A stretch of 18,102 nucleotides of DNA from an uncultured Erysipelotrichaceae bacterium. Its GTDB lineage: Bacteria > Bacillota_I > Bacilli_A > Erysipelotrichales > Erysipelotrichaceae. The translations under genes and the position numbers were made by a program. The stretch spans positions 1-18,102 of the forward strand of contig CADBLN010000081.1 in NCBI GenBank assembly GCA_902795525.1. Reading direction: 5' to 3'. How positions within the stretch are numbered: the first letter of the stretch is position 1; every line of letters begins with the position of its first letter. A model generated the notes under the pieces. It saw only the letters and a list, made by a program, of their open reading frames with translations. It ran no database searches and was not told where the DNA came from. Positions 1 through 7,534 of the stretch are shown here, piece after piece.

Positions 1-90
1 GAAATACCAGCATTTTACTTCACTGCAACAGTTGTCTTAGAGATAATAGGAATAATATTGGCTGTAGTGGGTACATTTAAGTCTAGATAA
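1..90 (+). CDS. C-terminal end of an unidentified membrane protein (partial)
   Basis: The frame is open from the first base of the window and closes at TAA 88-90, giving 29 residues. The visible part is a hydrophobic helix (roughly residues 10-24, rich in Val, Ile, Leu and Gly) followed by a short basic tail ending in Lys-Ser-Arg. This looks like the last membrane segment of an integral membrane protein with a cytoplasmic C-terminus. Nothing family-specific is visible, so no function is proposed. The next gene begins 53 bases downstream behind its own promoter-like sequence and is probably a separate unit. It could also be a chance open frame, but the hydrophobic pattern argues against that. 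Confidence 0.6.
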   Translation, partial: EIPAFYFTATVVLEIIGIILAVVGTFKSR

Positions 91-119
91 TTTAATTTAA
101 AGCAGCAATTATGTATAAT
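91..119 (+). promoter_or_regulatory. Probable promoter of the phosphoglucomutase operon
   Basis: A perfect -10 hexamer TATAAT lies at 114-119, directly preceded by TG. A weak -35-like TTTAAT lies at 91-96 with a 17-base spacer. Transcription would start near 126, leaving a leader of about 18 bases that contains the GGAGG ribosome binding site at 132-136, seven bases before the ATG at 144. No terminator hairpin was recognised between the upstream stop codon and this promoter, so some read-through from the upstream gene is possible. Confidence 0.55.
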
Positions 120-143
120 TAAGGTGACATTGGAGGAATAATA

Positions 144-1838
144 ATGAATTATAAAGAAGTGTATCAAAGTTGGTTAGATAATCTATCTGACAAAGATCCG
201 TTAAGGGTTGAGTTATTGGAAATAAAAGATGACGACCATGAAATTCAGGAGAGGTTCTACCAAGATTTGTCTTTTGGAACGGCGGGATTAAGGGGCAAAG
301 TTGGTGCAGGAACCAATCGCATGAATTTTTTTACTGTTGGCAAAGCTACTCAAGGCATTGCAAATTTCATCAAAAAACATGGGCAGCAAGCCATGGACAG
401 GGGCGTCGTTATTGCGCATGATCCAAGACATTTTTCCAAAGAATTTTCAGAATTGGCAGCAGGAATATTTGCGGCTAATGGGATTAAGGCGTATGTTTAT
501 CCAGATTTAAGACCTACACCTCAATTAGCGTGGTCAGTTACAAGGCTTAAAACCATTGCTGGCATAAACATTACAGCTAGTCATAATCCAAAAGAATATA
601 ATGGCTATAAGGCATATTGGGAAGATGGCTGTCAGGTCTCCAGCAGTATTGCTGATGGGATGACTGACGAAATTAACAAAGTAGATATTTTTAAGGATAT
701 TCAAAGATACGACTTCAACAAAGCTGTTGAAGAAGGCAAGGTTATGGTTTTAACACCAGAATTTGATCGTGAATATCTAGATCTTGTTGAAAGCTGTGCT
801 ATCCATAGTGGTGATGAATTAGATTTAAACATTCCTCTTGTATTTACACCACTTAATGGTGCCGCTTCAATTCCATTTAGACAAATGTTAAAAGACAGAG
901 GTTTTACAAATTGGGTAATTGTTCCTGAACAAGAAAATCCTGATCCTGATTTTAAAAGTGTTGGTTATCCAAACCCAGAGGATCCTAAGGCTTTTAAGTT
1001 AAGTGAAGAGTTAGGTAAAAAGTTTGGTGCTGAATTGTTGATGGCTTGTGACCCTGATGGCGATAGATTTGCAATTGAGTTAAAAGACGATGAAGGAAAT
1101 TATATTCCTTTAAATGGTAATCAAACAGGCTATATCCTTGTGAATTACATTTTAGAAGGCCATAAGGACGCTGGAACATTACCTGAGAAAGGGGCAATGG
1201 TTAAGTCTATTGTCACTAGTACAATGTCTTCAGAAATGGCTCAGGCTTATGGTGTTAAAATGTTTGAAACTTTAACTGGTTTTAAAAACATCTGTGGTAA
1301 AATTCCTTATCTTCACGAGAATGGTTACACATACTTGTTTGGATATGAAGAATCAGTAGGCTATGCTGCTTGTGAACAAGTAAGAGATAAGGATGGTATT
1401 TCTGCTGGTATGTTAGTAGCAGAAGCTGCTGCTTATTACCGCAAACAAGGCAAGACTTTATGGCAAGTACTGCAAGAACTCTATGAAAAATATGGTCATT
1501 ATAACGAAGATGAACCAAATGTAGTTTTAGATGGAATTGCTGGAGCTGAGAGAATCAAGAGGATGATGGCTCATTTAAGAGGAAACCTACCTACTGAAGT
1601 TGCAGGTAGTAAAGTAATAAAAGTCATTGATTATCTGAATGGCTATGAAGATATTCCAGCTAGCAACGTATTGAGATTCTATTTGGATAATGATAGTTGG
1701 TTTGCTGTTAGACCTAGTGGTACAGAACCAAAGATTAAGTTCTATTTCTATACCAAACAATCAAGCCAAAAGGAAGCTAAAGAAGTTAACACGAAGATAA
1801 AAGAAGAGGTATTTAGTTTAGTTAATTCTATAGAATAA
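144..1838 (+). CDS. pgcA: Phosphoglucomutase / phosphomannomutase (alpha-D-phosphohexomutase family)
   Basis: A cytoplasmic enzyme that moves phosphate between C1 and C6 of hexoses, most likely glucose-1-phosphate and glucose-6-phosphate, linking glycolysis to polysaccharide and cell-wall precursor synthesis. All four family motifs are visible in order: the catalytic phosphoserine loop TASHNP (144-149, Ser146), the metal loop DPDGDR (303-308), the sugar-binding loop GYEES (400-404) and the phosphate-binding loop RPSGTEPK (523-530). The N-terminal FGTAGLRG (44-51) is also typical. The 564-residue length matches the long Firmicute form (PgcA type) and not the roughly 450-residue GlmM. The start is fixed by GGAGG at 132-136. 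It is the first gene of an operon with malic enzyme and a glucose kinase. The placement beside a glucokinase favours glucose as substrate, but mannose phosphate cannot be excluded. The enzyme looks intact. Confidence 0.93.
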   Translation: MNYKEVYQSWLDNLSDKDPLRVELLEIKDDDHEIQERFYQDLSFGTAGLRGKVGAGTNRMNFFTVGKATQGIANFIKKHGQQAMDRGVVIAHDPRHFSKEFSELAAGIFAANGIKAYVYPDLRPTPQLAWSVTRLKTIAGINITASHNPKEYNGYKAYWEDGCQVSSSIADGMTDEINKVDIFKDIQRYDFNKAVEEGKVMVLTPEFDREYLDLVESCAIHSGDELDLNIPLVFTPLNGAASIPFRQMLKDRGFTNWVIVPEQENPDPDFKSVGYPNPEDPKAFKLSEELGKKFGAELLMACDPDGDRFAIELKDDEGNYIPLNGNQTGYILVNYILEGHKDAGTLPEKGAMVKSIVTSTMSSEMAQAYGVKMFETLTGFKNICGKIPYLHENGYTYLFGYEESVGYAACEQVRDKDGISAGMLVAEAAAYYRKQGKTLWQVLQELYEKYGHYNEDEPNVVLDGIAGAERIKRMMAHLRGNLPTEVAGSKVIKVIDYLNGYEDIPASNVLRFYLDNDSWFAVRPSGTEPKIKFYFYTKQSSQKEAKEVNTKIKEEVFSLVNSIE

Positions 1839-1849
1839 AGGAGTTGATG

Positions 1850-3019
1850 ATGGTGGAAAAGGTTAATCCAGTTGAGCAGCATAAGCTTTGGCAAGGAAAA
1901 ATTGAAACTAGAGTCAGAGCAGATGTTAAAAATGAAGATGTTTTAAAAGTGGCTTATACTCCAGGGGTTGCAGAACCTTGTTTGGAAATACAGAAAGATG
2001 TTGCTAAAAGTTACGATTTGACTAGAAGATGGAACACTGTAGCGGTTGTGACTGATGGTACAGCCGTATTAGGTTTAGGTGATATTGGTCCAGAGGCTGG
2101 GATGCCAGTTATGGAAGGTAAATGTGCTTTATTCAAGGCTTTTGGCGATGTAGATGCAATCCCACTATGCATTAAAAGCAAAGATGTTGACACCATCGTT
2201 GAGACAGTAAAACTTATCTCTGGTTCCTTTGCTGGTGTTAATTTAGAAGATATTTCTGCACCTCGCTGTTTTGAAATAGAAGAAAGGCTAAAGAAGGAAA
2301 CGGACATAATTATTTTCCATGATGATCAACATGGAACAGCAATCGTAGTTGCGGCAGCATTAATAAATGCAGCTAAATTAACTGGAAGAAAAGTTGAAAA
2401 TATTAAGGCAGTAATCAACGGTGCTGGGGCAGCAGGCATTGCGATAGCAAAGCTGCTATTAAAGCTCGGTGTTAAAGACATTTTGTTATGTGACTCAAAA
2501 GGCATTATCTGTAAAGGTGATGATAACTTAAATGAAGTTAAGAAAGAAATGGCCGAGATTACTAACAAGGATCACAAAAAAGGTGGTTTGAAAGAGGCTT
2601 TGGAAGGTGCTGATTGTTTCATTGGTGTCTCCAAGGCAAATCTAGTAAGCCCTGAAATGGTAAAAAGCATGAATCAAGCAATTATTTTTGCTTGTGCCAA
2701 TCCAGTTCCTGAGATTATGCCCGAATTAGCAATTGAAGCTGGAGCCAGTGTAGTTGGTACAGGAAGAAGTGATTTTCCTAACCAAATAAATAATGTTTTG
2801 GTATTCCCAGGAATCTTCCGCGGAGCATTAGATGCCAGGGCCAAAGAAATAAATGATGAAATGAAAATTGCAGCTGCATATGCCTTAGCTGATCTTGTTG
2901 GAGATGATGAATTATCAAGCAATTACATTTTGCCAAAGGTGTTTGATGATAGAGTGGCTAAAGTTGTGGCAAAAGCTGTATATGATAAAGCTATGGAGAC
3001 GGGGGTAGCAAGAGTATGA
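1850..3019 (+). CDS. Malic enzyme, short bacterial type (oxidative decarboxylation of malate)
   Basis: A cytoplasmic NAD(P)-dependent enzyme converting malate to pyruvate and CO2. Counting from the chosen start, the catalytic Tyr36 lies in YTPGVAEP (36-43) and the catalytic Lys91 in the motif beginning at residue 91. The metal ligands are Glu133-Asp134 and Asp159 within FHDDQHGTA (156-164). The Rossmann glycine motif GAGAAG is at 191-196. The 389-residue length fits the short bacterial family, with no phosphotransacetylase-like tail. AAAGGAG (1837-1843) overlaps the upstream stop and sits six bases before ATG 1850. ATG 1847 and TTG 1844 are in frame but too close to that site. The gene starts 11 bases after the mutase and overlaps the kinase by four bases (ATGA), so it is co-translated. 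Cofactor preference (NAD or NADP) cannot be read with confidence. Confidence 0.92.
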   Translation: MVEKVNPVEQHKLWQGKIETRVRADVKNEDVLKVAYTPGVAEPCLEIQKDVAKSYDLTRRWNTVAVVTDGTAVLGLGDIGPEAGMPVMEGKCALFKAFGDVDAIPLCIKSKDVDTIVETVKLISGSFAGVNLEDISAPRCFEIEERLKKETDIIIFHDDQHGTAIVVAAALINAAKLTGRKVENIKAVINGAGAAGIAIAKLLLKLGVKDILLCDSKGIICKGDDNLNEVKKEMAEITNKDHKKGGLKEALEGADCFIGVSKANLVSPEMVKSMNQAIIFACANPVPEIMPELAIEAGASVVGTGRSDFPNQINNVLVFPGIFRGALDARAKEINDEMKIAAAYALADLVGDDELSSNYILPKVFDDRVAKVVAKAVYDKAMETGVARV

Positions 3020-3915
3020 AAAAGTATATTGGTGTTGACTTAGGTGGAACTAATGTTAGATGTGCTATTGTAGATGAAGCTGGTAATGTGCTTGCTGATG
3101 TTAGCAGTGAATCTTATGGTCAACAAGGACCTCAAAAAGTTTTAGACAATATATATCAACTGATTAGGCAACTGCCAGATTGGCAATCATGTCAGGGAAT
3201 TGGGATTGGTGTTCCAGGTCCTTGTAACCAAATGAGTGGTTCAATGACTTTATCAACCAATCTACCTGGTTTTAAAGATTTTCCATTTGTAGAAACGGTT
3301 GAGAAAGAACTGGGTTTAAAGACTTTTATTGATAATGATGCAAATGTTGCCGGACTTGCGGAAGCGGTCGTTGGGGCTGGTAAAGGTCTGGCTGTGGTCT
3401 ATTATGTTACCATTTCAACTGGTATTGGTGGAGGTTTAGTAGTTAATGGCCAATGTGTTTCTGGAAAACATGGTTTCACTGGTGAGATTGCTAATATAAT
3501 CATCGATCGCAATAGAGAAAAGGTAAATTATTTAGCCGTTGGAGCTGTTGAAAATGAAGCAAGTGGTCCTTCCATAGCAAGGAAGGGACAAAAAGCCTTA
3601 AATGATGAGACTATTACCACAAAGAAAGTTTTTGAGTTGGCTGAGGCTGGTAATGAAAAAGCTACGGAAGTGCTTAATGGAGTCATTAGAGATTTGGCCC
3701 AATTATTTGCAACGTTGGCAGCTGTTGTTGACCCTGACATGTTTGTGTTAGGTGGTGGAGTAATGAAATCTGAAGATTACATAATGCCAAGGCTGAAAGA
3801 AGAGTTTAACAAAATAACTCATGAGGCCTTACATGACACTCCATTTGTTAGAGCTAAATTAAAAGAACCTGGTGTAATTGGAGCAGCAATGTTACCAAAA
3901 AGTCATGGTTTATAG
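3016..3915 (+). CDS. ROK-family glucokinase-like sugar kinase lacking the family zinc motif
   Basis: Probably phosphorylates glucose (or a related hexose) to its 6-phosphate with ATP in the cytoplasm. Visible elements are the N-terminal phosphate loop DLGGTNVR (8-15), the catalytic-base region IDNDAN (105-110, Asp108), the phosphate-2 loop STGIGGG (134-140), the sugar-binding Glu157 in GEIAN, and the adenosine-region glycines LGGGV (245-249). Length 299 is normal for ROK kinases. The zinc module is missing: the usual GEIGH reads GEIAN (156-160), and no CxCGxxGC cluster follows at about 165-185. The start ATG 3016 overlaps the malic enzyme stop, giving tight coupling to the two metabolic genes. 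Operon context supports glucose, but a fructo-, manno- or acylamino-sugar kinase remains possible. Confidence 0.85.
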   Translation: MKKYIGVDLGGTNVRCAIVDEAGNVLADVSSESYGQQGPQKVLDNIYQLIRQLPDWQSCQGIGIGVPGPCNQMSGSMTLSTNLPGFKDFPFVETVEKELGLKTFIDNDANVAGLAEAVVGAGKGLAVVYYVTISTGIGGGLVVNGQCVSGKHGFTGEIANIIIDRNREKVNYLAVGAVENEASGPSIARKGQKALNDETITTKKVFELAEAGNEKATEVLNGVIRDLAQLFATLAAVVDPDMFVLGGGVMKSEDYIMPRLKEEFNKITHEALHDTPFVRAKLKEPGVIGAAMLPKSHGL

Positions 3916-3920
3916 AACGC

Positions 3921-3948
3921 AAAACCTTCTTGATATAGAAGGTTTTTT
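3921..3948 (+). terminator. Intrinsic terminator of the phosphoglucomutase-malic enzyme-kinase operon
   Basis: A perfect 10-bp stem pairs AAAACCTTCT (3921-3930) with AGAAGGTTTT (3937-3946) around a six-base loop and runs into a T tract (3943-3948). It begins five bases after the kinase stop codon. The A-rich left arm also gives a weaker reverse-strand signal, but no minus-strand gene ends here. Confidence 0.88.
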
Positions 3949-3984
3949 GTTGTTGATGTAAAATATATAAAACAAGGGGTTAAG

Positions 3985-5490
3985 ATGACATTAAAACTAA
4001 AGTATCAGAATGAATTTAACAAGAGTTACTTAATAGATGAGCTTAGCGAAGAACAACAAAATGAATATAACAAATTCATGAACAAGGTTTCTTCCAAGCT
4101 ACGCCTGTCTAAAAAACAAAATCAGCAAGTAATTGCAGATTTTAATAATGCCTTGATTTATTACACTAAAAATGGGCTTTCTTTAGAGAAGGCATTGAAA
4201 AGATTAGACCCTGACAAACTTGGTGACTTTTATTTAGAAGCAGGGAATAACTGGTATCCTCTTGATAATGCAGCTACCATATATCCTTTGAGCATGAAGT
4301 TTGGCCAAATGCCTATGTTTAGGGTTTCGGCTTATTTAACAGAGTCGGTTGTTCCGGAGATTTTACAAATGGCCTTGTCTTTTACAATCAAAAGATTTCC
4401 AAGCTTTGCGACTACGATCAAAGCAGGTTTCTTTTGGCATTATTTGGATTCCACTAGAATGCGTTACCAAATAGAAAACGAGAGAATTCTTCCTTGTATC
4501 CCAATTAATGTTTCAGGCCTAAGGGCACAATCGTTTAGAGTTTTATATTACAAAAAAAGAATTAGTATTGAGCTATTTCACGTCTTAACTGATGGAAGTG
4601 GTGCCATGGTATTTTTAAAGAGTTTGGTCGCCGAATACCTAAGACTTATGGGACATAAGGTAAGCAGCGATGATGGCTGTTGGGATATTAATGAAGAAAG
4701 CAGTGCAGATGAAGTTTCAAACGAATTTGCGAAGGCTGAATTAAGAAATGGTGTTTCAGGTTTTACGGGCAAGAGAGCTGTCCAAATGGATGGAAAGATA
4801 TCCAATATTAAACCTTGCCGAGTTTTACATTTTGAGATGGATGGAGAAAAACTACATAGTGTCGCTAAAAAGCATAACGTAACTATTACAAATTATGTTT
4901 TAGGACAAATGTTTTTAGCTGTTAAGGCTGCTAGTAAAACAAAAGGTGAGGTAAGGATTCAAGTACCGATCAATATGAGAAAGTTTAATGGCTCAAAAAC
5001 AGTTAGAAACTATGCCATGTACTTTGATTGTGATTTGAATATTGATGAAATCGGATCGCTAGAAGAGATTTTGCCATTAATCAAAAAGCAAATCCAAGAA
5101 AAGTCTTCTGAAGAAGAAATGAATAGGATGATGAGCACAACCATTAAGTTGGTAAAATCTTTAAAGTTTGTTCCTTTGGGAATTAAAAAACCAGTTGCCT
5201 CTCTTGCGTATGGGTTTTTAGGTGATCAGATTTTCACAACATTTTTATCCAATTTGGGAGTTATTGATACTCCTAAAGAAATGCAAAAATTAGTTGAAAA
5301 ATTTGATTTCGTGTTGGGGCCAAGCGATTTATGCAGAGCAAGTTGTGGGTTAATAACATACAATCATAAGACAGTTTTATCAATCACTAAAATAACTGCC
5401 AACAGCAGTTTTGAAGATAGCTTATTGGCATTGTTTGAAAAAGATGGTATTGCTGTTGAGGTTTCAGGGAGCGGGCTATATGAGGATTAA
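3985..5490 (+). CDS. Condensation/alcohol acetyltransferase-like acyltransferase with N-terminal extension
   Basis: A member of the CoA-dependent acyltransferase (condensation-domain-like) superfamily. The catalytic HxxxDG motif is intact at His199-Asp203-Gly204, and a second conserved block VPINMRKF (327-334), followed by RNYAMYF (341-347), matches bacterial alcohol-acetyltransferase-like proteins. The recognisable domain begins near Trp90-Tyr91 and runs to about residue 490. Residues 1-85 form a charged, probably helical extension that I do not recognise. The protein is soluble in appearance and presumably transfers an acyl group from CoA to an unknown hydroxyl or amine acceptor. AAGGGG (3974-3979) lies five bases before the ATG. 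Its 3' end overlaps the next gene, a membrane protein, by 11 bases, so the two probably act together, perhaps on a membrane-located acceptor. The substrate is unknown. Confidence 0.75.
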   Translation: MTLKLKYQNEFNKSYLIDELSEEQQNEYNKFMNKVSSKLRLSKKQNQQVIADFNNALIYYTKNGLSLEKALKRLDPDKLGDFYLEAGNNWYPLDNAATIYPLSMKFGQMPMFRVSAYLTESVVPEILQMALSFTIKRFPSFATTIKAGFFWHYLDSTRMRYQIENERILPCIPINVSGLRAQSFRVLYYKKRISIELFHVLTDGSGAMVFLKSLVAEYLRLMGHKVSSDDGCWDINEESSADEVSNEFAKAELRNGVSGFTGKRAVQMDGKISNIKPCRVLHFEMDGEKLHSVAKKHNVTITNYVLGQMFLAVKAASKTKGEVRIQVPINMRKFNGSKTVRNYAMYFDCDLNIDEIGSLEEILPLIKKQIQEKSSEEEMNRMMSTTIKLVKSLKFVPLGIKKPVASLAYGFLGDQIFTTFLSNLGVIDTPKEMQKLVEKFDFVLGPSDLCRASCGLITYNHKTVLSITKITANSSFEDSLLALFEKDGIAVEVSGSGLYED

Positions 5491-6052
5491 AACTGTATAT
5501 CCAACCTTAAGTAAGTATTCTAGGTTTTTTGTGAAGTTTCATAACATCATGAAAATAGTTTTCGTTGTGGCTGCTTTAGGCAGTGTCATAGTGAATTTGT
5601 TTGTTAAGGGCAAACCATGGAGCATTGTGGTTGTGTGGTCCCTAATTACGGTTTGGAATTTAATATTATCACCAAATATTTTCGAACTTAACACCATCAG
5701 CATTACTGTAAGCCTATTATTCCATGTGGTGGTGATGTTGGCTTTGATAGATTTTTGCCTAACCATCAATAGTTGGGCTTACTTTGTGATTCCTATTGTG
5801 GTTTTTTCAACCTTAATTGTTGCGGCCGTCTTCTTTTTCATTGACATAAAAGAGGACATGCACAATAGCATGCCCGTCATTTGGTTAATTATATTGTCAT
5901 TAGTTGGGATGGTTGTTTCAATTGTGGTATTGAATGAACATAGTTGGCCTGTCATTGTGATGGGTTCCATCTCAGCTGTATTATTAATTGTCTGCATTTT
6001 CTTTAATAAGTTATTTATGTTGGAACTAAAGAAAAGATTTCACACTAAATGA
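5480..6052 (+). CDS. Six-helix membrane protein coupled to the acyltransferase (DUF6320-like, tentative)
   Basis: A 190-residue integral membrane protein with six hydrophobic segments at about 24-42, 47-64, 72-93, 99-121, 132-151 and 156-175 and a basic C-terminal tail. The start ATG 5480 is chosen because AGGGAG (5466-5471) lies eight bases upstream; an in-frame ATG at 5411 would bury 23 more residues in the acyltransferase gene and has no ribosome binding site. The 11-base overlap with the acyltransferase implies translational coupling. From memory, small membrane proteins of the DUF6320 type accompany such acyltransferases in Firmicutes, but the family assignment is not proven here. If it belongs there, any N-terminal Cys-rich ribbon is absent. 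Function unknown. Confidence 0.7.
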   Translation: MRIKTVYPTLSKYSRFFVKFHNIMKIVFVVAALGSVIVNLFVKGKPWSIVVVWSLITVWNLILSPNIFELNTISITVSLLFHVVVMLALIDFCLTINSWAYFVIPIVVFSTLIVAAVFFFIDIKEDMHNSMPVIWLIILSLVGMVVSIVVLNEHSWPVIVMGSISAVLLIVCIFFNKLFMLELKKRFHTK

Positions 6053-6079
6053 GGCCAGTCTTGTTTAGTGTTTTCTTTT
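6042..6079 (+). terminator. Terminator hairpin shared by convergent genes
   Basis: ACACTAAA (6042-6049) pairs with TTTAGTGT (6064-6071) across a 14-base loop, followed on the plus strand by a T-rich run (6071-6079). The left arm is the last codons of the acyltransferase-operon membrane protein, and the right arm lies inside the 3' coding end of the minus-strand MATE gene. On the minus strand the hairpin is followed by a weaker T-rich stretch, so it may work in both directions. Confidence 0.65.
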
Positions 6080-7388
6080 TAACAATTTGATAAGTAACAA
6101 ATGAGGCAACTGAAGTTAAAAACCAAGCAATAGGGAAAGCAGATAAAACTTCAAATGGATTAGTAATTAGGTGCCCCAATCCTAAAACAATAATAAAACG
6201 GACAAAGCAAACACATATTAATGTAATCCATGTTGTCTCAACGGCATGCCCTATGCCTTTTAAGGCAGCGGTGTATACTTCTAGGACTGGGTACAAATAA
6301 TATGTAATCCCAAAGAAACGTGTTATCTGGGCCGATAGCATAAGAATTTTTTCATCTTTTGTGAATAGCGATAAAAGTGGATATCTAGCAAAAACACTCA
6401 TCAGGAAAATGGCAGTGACACTTATAAAACCAAGAGCTAAAGATGATTTGATGATTGGCTTTAATCTTTCATAACGTTTAGCTCCATAGTTGGTAGCAAT
6501 CATTGTTAAGGTAGCGGTTGCCAGAGCGCTCATGATTATCCAGAAAATGTTGGTCAATTTGTTTGAAACAGAATAAGATGCGACAATGTCTCCTCCTAAC
6601 CTGTTTAATCCTAAAGTCAAAACAGCGCTTGAAAGGGCATAAAACATACTTGTAATTGCGGCTGGAACGCCATTTTTTATTATTGTTTTAACGGTGTTGT
6701 TATCAATGAGTTTGCTGTTTTTAAGCAAATGATAATCCTTGTTTGTTACCCACAACAGGTAAATTGCATTAACAAGGTATGTGCTGAAGTAAGACATCGG
6801 TACACCTGCCATGCCTTTTTTCAAAACGATAATGTATAAAATGTCAAAGAGTGTATAGAGGACATAACTGAATACCAACATGTAGGTTGGTCTTCTTGTC
6901 TCTCCCATGCCCCGTTGCAGGTTGATTAATAACATAGTAATTCCATAGGGAATAAATCCAAGTATATACAGTCTCATGTAGGCAACTGAATCATCCATTA
7001 GTTCTTGGGGATGAGACAGCAACATTAAAATATTCTCCGCAAAGAAATAATAAATGCCCATTATGAAGATTCCTAAAGTAATAATTACAGTTATGCCATT
7101 TTTAATAGTGTCCATCTGTCTTTTTTGATCACCAGCTCCAGTGGCTTGGGCGATTACTACCAAAGTTCCAGCAACCATCCCATTGTTGAGGTTATTAAAT
7201 ATGCCTATCAGGTTACTAGGGCTTCCCCCAACAATGGCGTGAGCCCTTGAGCCTAAATAATGGCCGATTATTATGCCATCGACCATGGTATAAAGCTGTT
7301 GGAATAAACCACAGACTAAAAGTGGCCATAAGATGGCTAATAGAGCTTTGAAAGGATCACCGTTTAAAATGTCATATTTCTTTTTCAT
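6045..7388 (-). CDS. MATE-family multidrug/cation efflux protein
   Basis: An integral membrane exporter that probably expels drugs or metabolites in exchange for sodium or protons. The 447-residue chain has about twelve hydrophobic segments in two homologous halves. The N-terminal half carries the MATE pattern GLFQQLYTMVDGIIIG (27-42), with Asp37 in the first helix, and the second half repeats a similar arrangement after a central cytoplasmic loop. The start is ATG at 7388-7386, with AAGG seven bases upstream on the minus strand; an in-frame TTG five codons earlier (7403-7401) has no suitable site. Its stop overlaps the convergent membrane-protein gene by eight bases. It is a single-gene unit divergent from the ABC-FtsX gene. 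The substrate cannot be inferred. Confidence 0.88.
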   Translation of the reverse strand: MKKKYDILNGDPFKALLAILWPLLVCGLFQQLYTMVDGIIIGHYLGSRAHAIVGGSPSNLIGIFNNLNNGMVAGTLVVIAQATGAGDQKRQMDTIKNGITVIITLGIFIMGIYYFFAENILMLLSHPQELMDDSVAYMRLYILGFIPYGITMLLINLQRGMGETRRPTYMLVFSYVLYTLFDILYIIVLKKGMAGVPMSYFSTYLVNAIYLLWVTNKDYHLLKNSKLIDNNTVKTIIKNGVPAAITSMFYALSSAVLTLGLNRLGGDIVASYSVSNKLTNIFWIIMSALATATLTMIATNYGAKRYERLKPIIKSSLALGFISVTAIFLMSVFARYPLLSLFTKDEKILMLSAQITRFFGITYYLYPVLEVYTAALKGIGHAVETTWITLICVCFVRFIIVLGLGHLITNPFEVLSAFPIAWFLTSVASFVTYQIVKKKTLNKTGLI

Positions 7389-7488
7389 ACATGGACCTTG
7401 CAAATGATATTCTATATCTTCTCGTAATAATATTAAACAGGAAAAATGAAAAATGTAACTAGAAATATAAAAATATAATTAAATTCAA

Positions 7489-7502
7489 TCACATATTTGT
7501 GA
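7489..7502. promoter_or_regulatory. Inverted repeat, candidate operator between divergent genes
   Basis: TCACA (7489-7493) and TGTGA (7498-7502) form a perfect inverted repeat with a four-base AT spacer. It covers the -35 zone of the promoter ending at 7522 and lies in the 146-base region between the MATE and ABC-FtsX genes. The arms resemble Crp/Fnr-type half-sites but in inward order, so the regulator is not identified. It may be chance in AT-rich DNA. Confidence 0.35.
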
Positions 7503-7513
7503 CATAATTACTA

Positions 7514-7522
7514 TGATATAAT
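7514..7522 (+). promoter_or_regulatory. Extended -10 promoter of the ABC-FtsX gene, near-leaderless
   Basis: A perfect extended -10 box TGATATAAT lies at 7514-7522, with no good -35 at the expected place (7494-7499), as is usual for extended -10 promoters. Transcription should begin near 7528-7530, only five to seven bases before the ATG at 7535. No Shine-Dalgarno sequence is visible between them, so the mRNA would be almost leaderless. Confidence 0.6.
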
Positions 7523-7534
7523 AATTGTCGTATT

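Noticed and set aside
1844..1849. TTG and ATG starts just before ATG 1850 of malic enzyme
   Set aside because: They are zero and three bases from AAAGGAG, too close for normal initiation.
994..2922. Several minus-strand open frames of 67-98 codons inside the phosphoglucomutase and malic enzyme genes
   Set aside because: They lie wholly opposite well-supported genes, have low-complexity translations without family features, and lack ribosome binding sites.
5411..5479. Upstream in-frame ATG extending the six-helix membrane protein by 23 residues
   Set aside because: It lies deep in the acyltransferase gene without a ribosome binding site, whereas ATG 5480 has AGGGAG eight bases upstream.
7389..7403. 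TTG start for the MATE protein five codons earlier
   Set aside because: The AAGG ribosome binding site lies between the TTG and the ATG at 7388, so it can serve only the ATG.
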